A stretch of 64,000 bases of DNA. Origin: Kribbella monticola. Its GTDB lineage: Bacteria; Actinomycetota; Actinomycetes; Propionibacteriales; Kribbellaceae. Location of the stretch: NCBI RefSeq assembly GCF_003261635.1, contig NZ_QFXK01000022.1, positions 62,001-126,000 on the forward strand, read 5' to 3'. Below are positions 25,824 through 34,023 of the stretch, piece by piece. The notes below the pieces were generated by a model that was not told the DNA's origin, ran no database searches, and worked only from the letters and a program-made list of their open reading frames with translations. A program made the translations under genes and the position numbers. Every line of letters starts with the position of its first letter. The stretch's first letter is position 1.

Positions 25824-26447
25824 ATGACGGACATCAGAACTGCGGTGACAGGGGAGCGGGCCGACCTCGCCGTACTGCTGGAAGAACTGCCCGCGGCCGA
25901 CTGGGACAGGCCGACGCTGTGCGAAGGCTGGCGGGTACGGGAGCTGGTGGCGCACATCGTGATGCCGTACCGCATGTCGACGGCGAGCTTCTTGCTCGGG
26001 ATGGTGAAGGCGCGCGGCAGGTTCGACCGGCTGGCGGACCGGTATGCCCGCAGTGAGGCGGCTGCGCTCTCACCGGGCGAGCTGATCGAGATCTTGCGGC
26101 AGAACCTCGAGAATCCCTGGAAGCCACCCGGTGGTGGCGACCAGGGCGCGTTGTCGCACGACGTGATCCACGGCCTCGACCTCACCGTTGCCCTCGGCAT
26201 CGATCGCCAGGTCCCCGCGGAGCGGATGCGGCTCGTCCTCGACGGCACGAGTCCGCGGCAGCTCAAGTACTTCGGAGTGGACCTCACCGGCATCCAGCTC
26301 CGTGCCACCGACCTGGACTGGACCTACGGTGCCGGCGAGCCGCTCACCGGCACCGCCCAGCACCTACTCCTCGTCCTCTGCGGCCGCCTACTCCCACCCG
26401 GCCACCTGACCGGCCCAACAGCCAACCGCTTCACCCGTGCCGCTTGA
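25824..26447 (+). CDS. maleylpyruvate isomerase-family mycothiol-dependent-type protein
   Basis: Protein of 207 residues with the DinB/MDMPI four-helix fold. The region DWDRPTLCEGWRVRELVAHIV supplies the first metal-ligand histidine of the family, and HDVIHGLDLTVALG supplies the HDxxHxxD-type ligands. Proteins of this type use mycothiol or a divalent metal for thiol transfer or isomerisation; the exact reaction is not predictable. It starts 37 bp after the sigma factor and may be co-transcribed with it as a further ECF42 target, which is inference from spacing only. Confidence 0.85.
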   Translation: MTDIRTAVTGERADLAVLLEELPAADWDRPTLCEGWRVRELVAHIVMPYRMSTASFLLGMVKARGRFDRLADRYARSEAAALSPGELIEILRQNLENPWKPPGGGDQGALSHDVIHGLDLTVALGIDRQVPAERMRLVLDGTSPRQLKYFGVDLTGIQLRATDLDWTYGAGEPLTGTAQHLLLVLCGRLLPPGHLTGPTANRFTRAA

Positions 26448-26504
26448 GCAGCTGTCGCGGTTCGAAGCCGTTCGCGAGAAGCCGTCGGTAGGCGTTCTGA
26501 CTCG

Positions 26505-27518
26505 TCAGCGGCGGCGTAGGTGTGCGTGTTCGATCGCGGGTGGCGTGGCGTGGTAGTTGTCGGCCGGGTCCAGTTCGGTGCCGGGCGGGACGATCTCGTC
26601 GATCCGGTCGAGGAGCTCGGGGGTCAGGTCGAGTTGGGCGGCGGGGAGCAGGCTGTCGAGTTGCTCCTGGGTTCGCGGGCCGATCAGGACGGACGTCACG
26701 GCGGGATGCGCCCGGACGAACGCGATGGCCAACTGTGGCAGCGTCATCCCGGCCTCGTCGGCCAGCGTCGTGAGCTTGGCGACCGCCGCCGCCTTCGCCT
26801 GGCCGGTCGGAGTGCTCGGGTCGTAGCTGGAGGGACGTGTCGACGCCCGGTGCGACGAAGTGAGGTCCGCGCGGCCCGACAACCAGCCACCGTTCAACGG
26901 ACTGAAGGTGAGGACGCCGACGCCGTACCGCTCGGTCACCGGGAAGACGGACCCTTCGGGGCGACGGGTGAAGATCGAGTACATGGTCTGCTCGGTCAAG
27001 AACCGGTGCGTACTCCGCCGCTCCGCGGCCCACTGGCCCTCGACGATCGTCTCGGCCGGGAACATCGACGACCCGAAAGCCAGGATCTTCCCCGCTTGGA
27101 CGAGATCGGACAACGCCGCCAGCGTCTCGCCGAGATCGGTTTCGTGGTCCGGGCGGTGGAGCTGGTAGAGGTCGAGGTGGTCGGTGCCGAGCCGGCGGAG
27201 GCTGTTCTCGACGGATCGGACGATCCAGCGCCGGGAGGCGCCGCGCTGGTTCGGGTCGGCACCCATCGGCAGGCCGAACTTGCTCGCCAGGACCACGTCG
27301 TCGCGCCGGGTCCTGATCGCCGTACCGACGATCTCCTCGGACTCGCCACCGGAGTACACGTCGGCGGTGTCGATCAGGTTGATCCCGGCGTCCAGGGCGC
27401 GCTGGATGATCCGGACCGAGTCCTCGTGGTCCGGGTTGCCCATCGCGCCGAACATCATCGCGCCGAGGGCGACGTCCGCGACCGAGATGCCGGTTGCGCC
27501 GAGGATTCTGCGTTGCAT
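26505..27518 (-). CDS. aldo/keto reductase
   Basis: Protein of 337 residues with the NADPH-dependent aldo/keto reductase TIM barrel. Key elements are the catalytic Asp and Tyr in NLIDTADVYSGGESEEIVG (near residue 50), the active-site Lys in VVLASKFGLPM, and His in DHLDLYQLHRPD. SVLIGPRTQEQLDSLL binds the cofactor phosphate near the C-terminus. The substrate is probably a small aldehyde or ketone. It is divergent from an AraC-type regulator with 138 bp between them, a common arrangement in which the regulator controls the reductase. Confidence 0.93.
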   Translation of the reverse strand: MQRRILGATGISVADVALGAMMFGAMGNPDHEDSVRIIQRALDAGINLIDTADVYSGGESEEIVGTAIRTRRDDVVLASKFGLPMGADPNQRGASRRWIVRSVENSLRRLGTDHLDLYQLHRPDHETDLGETLAALSDLVQAGKILAFGSSMFPAETIVEGQWAAERRSTHRFLTEQTMYSIFTRRPEGSVFPVTERYGVGVLTFSPLNGGWLSGRADLTSSHRASTRPSSYDPSTPTGQAKAAAVAKLTTLADEAGMTLPQLAIAFVRAHPAVTSVLIGPRTQEQLDSLLPAAQLDLTPELLDRIDEIVPPGTELDPADNYHATPPAIEHAHLRRR

Positions 27519-27656
27519 GGGAATCGCTGCCTTTCTGCCCGATTTGCTGACCCTTCGATGACAGCATCGGGAGGCGCCGAAGTGTGAGCCTCATGCTGGC
27601 GCCGGCTTGCGCGATCCTGCCGACTTGGCAGTTGACGTGGGGCGCAGACTGGGGGA

Positions 27657-28520
27657 GTGGACCTGCTCGACGAACTTCGGACGCTGATCATCCGGCATGC
27701 CGCCGGGCAGCGCGGGCACAGCCGGCACGTGATCGACGGCGTCCAGGTGAGCAAGCTCGACGAACCGACCGAGCCGACCGCGGGCGTGGCCGAACCGTCG
27801 GTCGCAATCGTTGCCTCTGGCATCAAACGGACGACGCTCAACGGTGTGGCCTATGAGTACCGCGCGGGCCAGTTCCTCGTCGCGTCACTGGATCTGCCGG
27901 TGATCGGCCAGGCACTGAAGGCGAGCCGGGAGGAGCCGTTCGCCGTGGTCAGCCTCCGGCTCGACCCGGTGGAGATCGCACCGCTGCTGCTCGAGGCGCC
28001 GGCCCGCCCACCGCAGTACGGCGGTCTGGTGGTCAGCGACGCGACGACGGACTTGCTCGATCCTGTCGTGCGACTCCTGCGGATCGCCGACCGGCCGGAC
28101 GACGTACGGGTCCTGGCGCCGGGGATCCGGCGGGAGATCCTATGGCGCCTGCTGACCGGCGAACAGGGCGCGCTGGTCCGGCAGATCGGTCTCGCCGACG
28201 GCATGCTAGCCCACATCTCGACGGCGATCCGCTGGATCCGCACCCACCACAACGAACCCCTCCTGGTCGCGGACCTGGCCGAGTTGGCCGGCATGAGCCC
28301 GTCCACCTTCCACCGCCACTTCCGCGCCGCCACCTCGATGACCCCGATCCAGTTCCAGAAGGAGATCCGCCTCCAACAGGCCCGCGTGCTGTTGCGGACA
28401 CAGGCGCTGACGGCGGCCGAGGTCGCCTACCAGATCGGCTACACCAGCCCCGCCCACTTCACCCGCGCCTACCGAAAGGCCTTCGGCGTGACGCCCGGCG
28501 AGGACCGCACGCGCGGCTGA
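27657..28520 (+). CDS. AraC family transcriptional regulator (AraC_N type)
   Basis: Protein of 287 residues. The first 170 residues are the AraC_N cupin-like domain (VIDGVQVSKLDEPTEPTAGV, YEYRAGQFLVASLDLPV). The C-terminal 100 residues contain two helix-turn-helices: LLVADLAELAGMSPSTFHRH with FRAATSMTPIQFQKEIRLQQ, then TAAEVAYQIGYTSPAHFTRA with YRKAFGVTP. Regulators of this subgroup often lie beside aldo/keto reductases, as here, and probably respond to an aldehyde-type signal. Start GTG at 27657. Confidence 0.93.
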   Translation: MDLLDELRTLIIRHAAGQRGHSRHVIDGVQVSKLDEPTEPTAGVAEPSVAIVASGIKRTTLNGVAYEYRAGQFLVASLDLPVIGQALKASREEPFAVVSLRLDPVEIAPLLLEAPARPPQYGGLVVSDATTDLLDPVVRLLRIADRPDDVRVLAPGIRREILWRLLTGEQGALVRQIGLADGMLAHISTAIRWIRTHHNEPLLVADLAELAGMSPSTFHRHFRAATSMTPIQFQKEIRLQQARVLLRTQALTAAEVAYQIGYTSPAHFTRAYRKAFGVTPGEDRTRG

Positions 28521-28604
28521 ACTCACCGGACGGGCGACCCCAGCGTCCCCGCACCTGGGAAGTCCCTAGCAATCACCGCCGGGGGGAAGCCCGTCCGGGC
28601 GGGG

Positions 28605-28625
28605 TGTGGGGGCCGCGGCCCCACA
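28605..28625. terminator. GC-rich hairpin after the AraC regulator
   Basis: TGTGGGG (28605-28611) pairs with CCCCACA (28619-28625) around a 7-base GC-rich loop, 84 bp past the regulator stop. It could terminate the regulator transcript on the plus strand. The surrounding 28521-28685 stretch has no credible gene. Confidence 0.5.
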
Positions 28626-28644
28626 AAACACATCGGGCGATCCC

Positions 28645-28665
28645 TACTCGCGCTCTCCGCGAGTA
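28645..28665 (-). terminator. hairpin downstream of tRNA-Arg
   Basis: TACTCGCG (28645-28652) pairs perfectly with CGCGAGTA (28658-28665) around CTCTC. On the minus strand it lies 20 bases beyond the mature 3' end of the tRNA, as expected for its terminator or processing stem. Confidence 0.6.
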
Positions 28666-28685
28666 CAGACCGCCCAGATTGACCG

Positions 28686-28757
28686 CGCCCCCGGCAGGAT
28701 TCGAACCTGCGCACCCGCCTCCGGAGGGCGGTGCTCTATCCCCTGAGCTACGGGGGC
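28686..28757 (-). tRNA. tRNA-Arg (anticodon CCG)
   Basis: On the minus strand the sequence folds into a complete cloverleaf. The acceptor arm is GCCCCCG/CGGGGGC. The D arm is GCTC-AGGGGATA-GAGC. The anticodon arm is CCGCC-CTCCGGA-GGCGG with CCG at 34-36, the variable loop is GTGC, and the T arm is GCAGG-TTCGAAT-CCTGC. The discriminator is G, and CCA is not encoded. It decodes the arginine codon CGG, which is frequent in this genome. I see no duplicated 3' segment nearby that would mark an integrated element. Confidence 0.95.
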
Positions 28758-28910
28758 TCAGGAACGAGCAGAACATTAGCAGGGATATCCATGAGGTCCC
28801 GCATTGGGGAGGACCCTGAACCGGCCCTGGGTCTTCTGCGCGTCGGGATCTGTGCGTGGTGAGTCGGCGTCATAGTGGTCGTAACCCCACAGCTGAAAGG
28901 AAAACTCATC

Positions 28911-29096
28911 ATGGCTAGCGCACTGGTTCGTCCGAAGAACGACCGCTGGATCGGCGGTGTCTGTTCCGGCCTGGCGCGTCGCTTCGGCACGACGCCGAAC
29001 GTGATGCGCCTGATCTTCGTGGTCAGCTGCCTGCTGCCCGGCCCGCAGTTCCTGATCTACATCGTGCTCTGGGCCCTGATGCCGTCCGAGGACTGA
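28911..29096 (+). CDS. small PspC-domain membrane protein
   Basis: Protein of 61 residues consisting only of a PspC domain: LVRPKNDRWIGGVCSGLARR with the GVCGGLA-type motif, FGTTPNVMRLIFVVSCLLPG, then one or two membrane segments ending LIYIVLWALMPSE. Stand-alone PspC proteins sit in the inner membrane and are linked to envelope stress in other bacteria; this short form has no associated PspA gene here. An AAAGGAAAAC ribosome binding site precedes the ATG. Confidence 0.9.
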   Translation: MASALVRPKNDRWIGGVCSGLARRFGTTPNVMRLIFVVSCLLPGPQFLIYIVLWALMPSED

Positions 29097-29144
29097 GGCA
29101 CCCGGTAGGCGATCGGCGCGAGCGGGCGTGAAAACCTGCTCCGC

Positions 29145-29672
29145 ATGAGAGTCCGGGTGCCGGCGCTGGTCGCCGTACTGAGCCTGCTGCCGCTGGTCGG
29201 CGGCTGTCAGGTCGGTCCGGCGGCGCCCGGGCCTGCTGAGTTCCGGGCCGGGCCGCCGCCGTGGGATGCGCCGCGCGACGCGGTCTCGTACATCGACAAG
29301 GCCGGCTTCGAGCGATTGCCGCTCGACTTCAGCGGCCCGGCGCCGTACACGCTCAAGATCGCCGTCACTGTCGGCGGCAAGTCCGTCCAGGTCCCGCCCG
29401 GTATCGGCGTCGACCGGCGTCGCGCCGAGCAGGCTGCCGTTCACACGCACGCTGCCGACGGCACCGTGTACGTCGAGGCGAAGACCACCGCCGAGCGCCC
29501 GACCCTGAAACAGTTCTTCGAGCTGTGGGGAGTCCGGTACGACGGTAAGTGTCTCGGCGACGCGTGTGGGGGAGTCACGGTCCTGGTGAACGGGCAGCCG
29601 GCCGCCTGGGACACCCCGTTGCAGCGGGACGTCAAGATCCAGGTGACGGCGAAAGATGGGCCGCGGCCGTAA
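29145..29672 (+). CDS. putative lipoprotein
   Basis: Protein of 175 residues with a lipoprotein signal: basic MRVRV, hydrophobic PALVAVLSLLPL and lipobox LVGGC, giving Cys21 as the lipidated residue. The mature part is not recognised. It contains WDAPRDAVSYIDKAGFERLP and two cysteines close together in GKCLGDACGG, which may form a disulphide. It is followed after 90 bp by another lipoprotein gene in the same direction. Function unknown. Confidence 0.75.
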   Translation: MRVRVPALVAVLSLLPLVGGCQVGPAAPGPAEFRAGPPPWDAPRDAVSYIDKAGFERLPLDFSGPAPYTLKIAVTVGGKSVQVPPGIGVDRRRAEQAAVHTHAADGTVYVEAKTTAERPTLKQFFELWGVRYDGKCLGDACGGVTVLVNGQPAAWDTPLQRDVKIQVTAKDGPRP

Positions 29673-29762
29673 CGCGGCAGCCCGTAGTACGGATTGTGTT
29701 GGCAGGGCAGTTCGCCGTACGACGTGCGCTCGGCTGCCGCCGAACTCACGGAGGTCTCACCC

Positions 29763-30194
29763 ATGATCCGCACGGTCGCAGTCATCGCCGCAGCCGTCGC
29801 CCTGCTGACGGCTTGTTCCGGCAAGGACGACACCAGTAACCCGCCGCCGAGCAGCGCTCAGCGCGTCTCGGCTCCGAGCGCCAAGCCTTCCGCGAAGCCG
29901 GTCGCGCGGAAGGCCGCGGACGGCAACAACCTGAAGGCGTGCGCGGACGGGACCTGCGAGGTCTACGTGAAGACCGGCACCCGGATCCCCGTCAAGACCA
30001 AGCTCTTCGGCTCCGCCACCCTCACCGTCACCCGGGTCAGCGCCGGCGGCGTCGACTACGGCGGCAGAAGCGCCTGCTGCAGCGTCAGCGCCACCAACCA
30101 GCAACCCGGCAAAACCGTCCGCCTCAACAAACTCAAGATCACCACGGTCACCATCACCAGCCCCACAGCCATCCTCCGCCTCCATCCCGCGTGA
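29763..30194 (+). CDS. putative lipoprotein with basic Ser/Pro/Ala linker
   Basis: Protein of 143 residues. MIRTVAVIAAAVALLTAC is a lipoprotein signal with Cys18 lipidated. A linker rich in S, P, A and K (PSAKPSAKPVARKA) follows and would span the wall. The C-terminal domain of about 85 residues has CADGTCEVYVKTGTRIPV, SACCSV and several beta-type stretches. A domain of this type (KACxDGxCEV opening) recurs in actinobacterial surface proteins of unknown role. Probably anchored outside the membrane. Confidence 0.75.
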   Translation: MIRTVAVIAAAVALLTACSGKDDTSNPPPSSAQRVSAPSAKPSAKPVARKAADGNNLKACADGTCEVYVKTGTRIPVKTKLFGSATLTVTRVSAGGVDYGGRSACCSVSATNQQPGKTVRLNKLKITTVTITSPTAILRLHPA

Positions 30195-30205
30195 CATCAA
30201 CGCTG

Positions 30206-30221
30206 GCACTGCTAGCATTGC
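30206..30221. promoter_or_regulatory. probable FitA-type operator
   Basis: GCA-C-TGCTAGCA-T-TGC is palindromic around the perfect 8-bp core TGCTAGCA (30210-30217), 18 bp before the antitoxin start. FitA/VapB-type ribbon-helix-helix antitoxins bind such inverted repeats with their toxin to autorepress. Confidence 0.6.
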
Positions 30222-30239
30222 TGGCAAGAGGTGATTTGC

Positions 30240-30482
30240 ATGGCAGTGATTACTGTACGTAACCTCGATGATCACATAAAGCAGCGTCTGCGAGTCAGGG
30301 CTGCGCGCCACGGTCGATCGATGGAGGCGGAAGTGCGGGCGATCATCGTCGACGCGGTCAGTGAGGAAGATCCGGGCGAGAACTTTCTGATGGCGTTACA
30401 TCGACGGTTCGCCGAAGTCGGTGGCGTCGACCTCGAACTGCCGGAACGCAACAGCACACCGCGGGTCGTGGAATTCGACTGA
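30240..30482 (+). CDS. FitA-like ribbon-helix-helix antitoxin
   Basis: Protein of 80 residues. The N-terminus MAVITVRNLDDHIKQRLRVR with ARHGRSMEAEVRAII is an Arc/MetJ-type ribbon-helix-helix (FitA/VapB family) that binds DNA as a dimer. The C-terminus, NFLMALHRRFAEVGGVDLEL, should wrap around the toxin and insert into its active site. It overlaps the PIN toxin start by one base (TGATG). A ribosome binding site AGAGG precedes the ATG at 30240. The leucine in MALHRR is encoded by TTA, a codon that is rare in genomes of this GC content. Confidence 0.9.
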   Translation: MAVITVRNLDDHIKQRLRVRAARHGRSMEAEVRAIIVDAVSEEDPGENFLMALHRRFAEVGGVDLELPERNSTPRVVEFD

Positions 30483-30895
30483 TGATCGTGTTCGACACCA
30501 ACGTCGCCTCCGAACTGATGAAACCGTCTCCGGACGGCGCAGTCTGGAACTGGGTCGTGAAGCAGCCTCGCGATCGGTTGTGCACCACTGCCGTCACCGT
30601 CGCCGAGATCCGGTGGGGAATCGAGCGCGTGCCGATCGGCCGGCGACGCTCGTTGTTGCAGGAGGCTGCCGAGGACGTCTTCGGCTGGTTCGACGGCAAG
30701 ATCCTCCCGTTCGACACGGCGGCTGCCGAGGCCTATCCGCAGGTGATGCTCGGCCGGAGCCGGAGCGGATTGCCGATCGAGACCTATGACGCTCAGATTG
30801 CCGCGATCTGCCGGGCGGAGAAGGCCGTCTTGGTTACCCGGAACCTCAAAGACTTCGCCGAGACCGGGATAGAGCTGATCAACCCGTGGGAGTGA
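30482..30895 (+). CDS. FitB/VapC-type PIN-domain toxin
   Basis: Protein of 137 residues with a PIN ribonuclease fold. Acidic Mg-binding residues appear as IVFDTNVASELMK (Asp5), VTVAEIRWGIE (Glu), YDAQIAAICRAEKA (Asp in the YDA motif) and VTRNLKDFAETG (TRNxxDF). PIN toxins of this family cleave tRNA or rRNA when freed from the antitoxin. It is translationally coupled to the antitoxin gene and sits between a lipoprotein gene and argS. Confidence 0.92.
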   Translation: MIVFDTNVASELMKPSPDGAVWNWVVKQPRDRLCTTAVTVAEIRWGIERVPIGRRRSLLQEAAEDVFGWFDGKILPFDTAAAEAYPQVMLGRSRSGLPIETYDAQIAAICRAEKAVLVTRNLKDFAETGIELINPWE

Positions 30896-30958
30896 GGCTC
30901 GTACCGGGCTGTGGATGGTGGGGCAAGGGTTTGGGCGGCGGGCCATTAGGCTGAGGCG

Positions 30959-32620
30959 GTGACTCCGGAACAGCTCGCTGAGAAGATCCTGCAGGCCCTG
31001 ACCGCGCTCGTCGACGACGGCACCATCACCGTTGACGGCGGGCTGCCGGGTGAGCTGAAGGTGGAGCGACCCAAGAACCCCGAGCACGGGGACTACGCGA
31101 CCAACGTCGCCATGCAGCTCGGGAAGCGGTCGAGCCTCGGCAACCCGCGCAAGCTCGCCGAGTTGCTCGCCGCCAGGTTGCAGGACGACGAGGCGATCAC
31201 GGCGGTCGACATCGCCGGGCCGGGCTTCATCAACCTGAAGGTCGCGGCCGATGCCCAGGGCAAGATCGCCGCCCAGATCCTCGCGGCCGGACCGGCGTAC
31301 GGCGGCAGTGACTCGCTCAAGGGTCAGCCGATCAACCTGGAGTTCATCTCCGCCAACCCGACCGGACCGCTGCATCTGGGGCATACCCGGTGGGCCGCCG
31401 TCGGTGACGCGCTGGCCCGGGTGCTGACCGCGGCCGGCGCGAAGGTGACCCGGGAGTTCTACGTGAACGACCGCGGCGCACAGATGGACAAGTTCGGCGC
31501 CTCGCTGAAGGCAGCCGCGCACGGTGAGCCGATCCCCGAGGACGGCTATCACGGGGAGTACATCAACGACCTGGCCAAGCAGATCGTCGAGGAAGTCCCC
31601 TCGATCATGATGCTGCCCGACGCCGAGCAGAGCGTCGCCTTCCGTGAGGCGGGGTACGAGCGGCAGCTCAAGGAGCAGCAGAGCCAGCTCGAGCACTTCC
31701 GGACCAAGTTCGACGTGTGGATGTCCGAGCGCAGCCTGCACGAGCAGGACGGTGTCGGCCACGCGATCGAGAAGCTCCGTGAGCAAGGTCACCTCTACGA
31801 GGCGGACGACGCGCTCTGGATGCGCACGACCGACTTCACCGACGACAAGGACCGGGTGCTGATCCGGACCAACGGCGAGCCGACGTACTTCGCTTCCGAC
31901 GCGGCGTACTACGTGAACAAGCGCGAGCGGGGCTTCGAGGTCTGCATCTACCTGCTCGGCGCCGACCACCACGGGTACGTGAACCGCCTCAAGGCGATCG
32001 CGGCCTGCGCCGGCGACGACCCCGAGCACAACATCGAGATCCTGATCGGCCAACTGGTGAAGATCCTCAAGGGCGGCGAGGAGATGAAGCTGTCCAAGCG
32101 GGCCGGCACCATCGTCACGCTGGCCGAGCTGGTCGAAGAGGGAGGCGTCGACCCCCTGCGGTACACGCTGTGCCGCTACCCGGTCGACTCACCGCTGACG
32201 CTGGACATCGAGGAGATGACCAGGCAGGTCAGCGAGAACCCGGTGTACTACGTGCAGTACGCGCACGCCCGGCTGGCTTCGATCCTGCGCAACGCGGACG
32301 ACCTCGGCATCAAGCTGGACGAGTTCGAGCCCGGTCTGCTCAGCCATGAGCGCGAGGGCGATCTGCTGCGCGCGCTGGCCGAGTTCCCGCGCGTCGTCGC
32401 GACCGCCGCCGAGCTGCGCGAGCCGCACCGCATCGCGCGATACCTCGAAGACACCGCCTCGGCTTTCCACAAGTTCTATGACAGCTGCCGAGTGCTGCCA
32501 CGCGGCGACGAGGAGGTCGAGCCGGTGCATCAGGCCCGGCTCACCCTGGTCGCCGCCACCCGGACCGTCCTCGCCAACGGGCTCGACCTGCTCGGCGTCT
32601 CCGCTCCGGAGCGGATGTGA
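30959..32620 (+). CDS. argS: arginyl-tRNA synthetase
   Basis: Protein of 553 residues, class I synthetase charging tRNA-Arg in the cytoplasm. The N-terminal Add-1 domain binds the tRNA D-loop. The HIGH motif is HLGH in PTGPLHLGHTRWAAVGD near residue 136, and the KMSKS-like motif is MKLSKRAGTIVTL near residue 378. The C-terminal DALR anticodon-binding domain ends YDSCRVLPRG and VLANGLDLLGVSAPERM, the family's conserved tail. Start is GTG at 30959. It overlaps lysA by 4 bp and leads the aspartate-family operon; argS-lysA linkage is a known actinobacterial arrangement. Confidence 0.97.
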   Translation: MTPEQLAEKILQALTALVDDGTITVDGGLPGELKVERPKNPEHGDYATNVAMQLGKRSSLGNPRKLAELLAARLQDDEAITAVDIAGPGFINLKVAADAQGKIAAQILAAGPAYGGSDSLKGQPINLEFISANPTGPLHLGHTRWAAVGDALARVLTAAGAKVTREFYVNDRGAQMDKFGASLKAAAHGEPIPEDGYHGEYINDLAKQIVEEVPSIMMLPDAEQSVAFREAGYERQLKEQQSQLEHFRTKFDVWMSERSLHEQDGVGHAIEKLREQGHLYEADDALWMRTTDFTDDKDRVLIRTNGEPTYFASDAAYYVNKRERGFEVCIYLLGADHHGYVNRLKAIAACAGDDPEHNIEILIGQLVKILKGGEEMKLSKRAGTIVTLAELVEEGGVDPLRYTLCRYPVDSPLTLDIEEMTRQVSENPVYYVQYAHARLASILRNADDLGIKLDEFEPGLLSHEREGDLLRALAEFPRVVATAAELREPHRIARYLEDTASAFHKFYDSCRVLPRGDEEVEPVHQARLTLVAATRTVLANGLDLLGVSAPERM

Positions 32621-34023
32621 GGGCGCACGAGGCGGGCACCCTGCACGCCGACATCGGGCACAAGGCACCGCCGTGGCTGCGGGCGCCGGGCAACGTCAAC
32701 GACCTGGTCACCCAGCTGTGGTCGACGAACTCCAAGAAGAACGCCGAAGGCGCGCTCGAGGTCGGCGGGGTCGATGTCCGCGACCTGCTCGCCGAGCACG
32801 GCAGCCCGGCGTACGTGCTGGACGAGGACGACTTCCGCTCCCGCGCCCGCGCTTTCAAAGAGGGCTTCAAGGACTTCGACGTCTACTACGCGGGCAAGGC
32901 GTTCCTCTGTACGACGGTCGTCCGCTGGGTGATGGAGGAAGGGCTCAACCTCGACATCTGCTCAGGCGGCGAGCTCGCTGTCGCGCTGCGGGCCGGGGCG
33001 GACCCGAAGCGGCTCGGGTTCCACGGCAACAACAAGTCAGTCTCCGAGCTGACCCGGGCTCTCGAGGCCGGCGTCGGCCGGATCATCGTGGACTCCCAGG
33101 ACGAGATCTCCCGGCTGATCGAGCTGGCCGCCGAGCGCGACCTGGTCGCCCCGGTGATGGTCCGGGTCACCGCCGGCGTCGAGGCACACACCCACGAGTA
33201 CATCGCCACCGCGCACGAGGACCAGAAGTTCGGCTTCTCGATCACCTCCGGCGCCGCGTACGAAGCCGTTGCCCGGGTCAACGAAGCGCCGGAGCTGCAG
33301 CTGCTCGGGCTGCACTCGCACATCGGTTCGCAGATCTTCGACTCGTCCGGGTTCGAGGTCGCCGCGAAGCGCGTGATCGCCTTGCACGCAAGGGTTTCCG
33401 ACGAGCTCGGTGTGGACATGCCGGAGCTCGATCTCGGTGGTGGCTTCGGGATCGCCTACACCACCCAGGACGATCCGGCCGATCCCGCGCAGCTGGCCAC
33501 CGAGATGGGCAAGATCGTCGAGCACGAGTGCCGCGGCTTCGGTGTCGAGGTGCCGAAGGTCTCGATCGAGCCCGGTCGCGCGATCGTCGGGCCGGCCATG
33601 TGCACGGTCTACTCGGTCGGCACGGTCAAGGAGGTCGAGCTCGACGCGGGCGCCTCACGCACCTACGTCTCCGTCGACGGCGGCATGAGCGACAACATCC
33701 GCACCGCGCTGTACGACGCCGACTACTCCTGCACGCTCGCCAACCGGTACTCCGATGCGGCCCCGACGCTGGCCCGCGTGGTCGGCAAGCACTGCGAGTC
33801 GGGCGACATCATCGTCAAGGACGAGTTCCTCCCCTCGGACGTGCAGCCCGGCGACCTCGTCGCAGTACCGGGCACCGGGGCGTACTGCCGGTCCATGGCG
33901 AGTAACTACAACCACGTACCGCGGCCGCCGGTGATCGCTGTGAAGGACGGCCGGACCACCGTCGTCATCCGCCGCGAGACCGAGGACGACATGCTGACAC
34001 TCGACATGGGGGCAGCGAAGTGA
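32617..34023 (+). CDS. lysA: diaminopimelate decarboxylase
   Basis: Protein of 468 residues, a PLP enzyme converting meso-diaminopimelate to lysine, the last lysine-biosynthesis step. The PLP lysine is Lys94 in YYAGKAF. HSHIGSQIF is the conserved His-Ser-His motif, LDLGGGFGI is the phosphate-binding glycine loop, and EPGRAIVGPA and the late CESGDI segment supply substrate ligands. Start GTG overlaps the argS stop; the stop overlaps the hom start (GTGA). Expression is therefore coupled to both neighbours. Confidence 0.97.
   Translation: MRAHEAGTLHADIGHKAPPWLRAPGNVNDLVTQLWSTNSKKNAEGALEVGGVDVRDLLAEHGSPAYVLDEDDFRSRARAFKEGFKDFDVYYAGKAFLCTTVVRWVMEEGLNLDICSGGELAVALRAGADPKRLGFHGNNKSVSELTRALEAGVGRIIVDSQDEISRLIELAAERDLVAPVMVRVTAGVEAHTHEYIATAHEDQKFGFSITSGAAYEAVARVNEAPELQLLGLHSHIGSQIFDSSGFEVAAKRVIALHARVSDELGVDMPELDLGGGFGIAYTTQDDPADPAQLATEMGKIVEHECRGFGVEVPKVSIEPGRAIVGPAMCTVYSVGTVKEVELDAGASRTYVSVDGGMSDNIRTALYDADYSCTLANRYSDAAPTLARVVGKHCESGDIIVKDEFLPSDVQPGDLVAVPGTGAYCRSMASNYNHVPRPPVIAVKDGRTTVVIRRETEDDMLTLDMGAAK

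Noticed and set aside
28686..28757. tRNA-Arg as an attachment site of an integrated element
   Set aside because: I could not find a second copy of the tRNA 3' end nearby, nor an integrase or phage gene.
30272..32053. 593-codon minus-strand frame across the toxin-antitoxin pair and argS
   Set aside because: It lies opposite well-supported genes, and long antisense frames are expected at this GC content.
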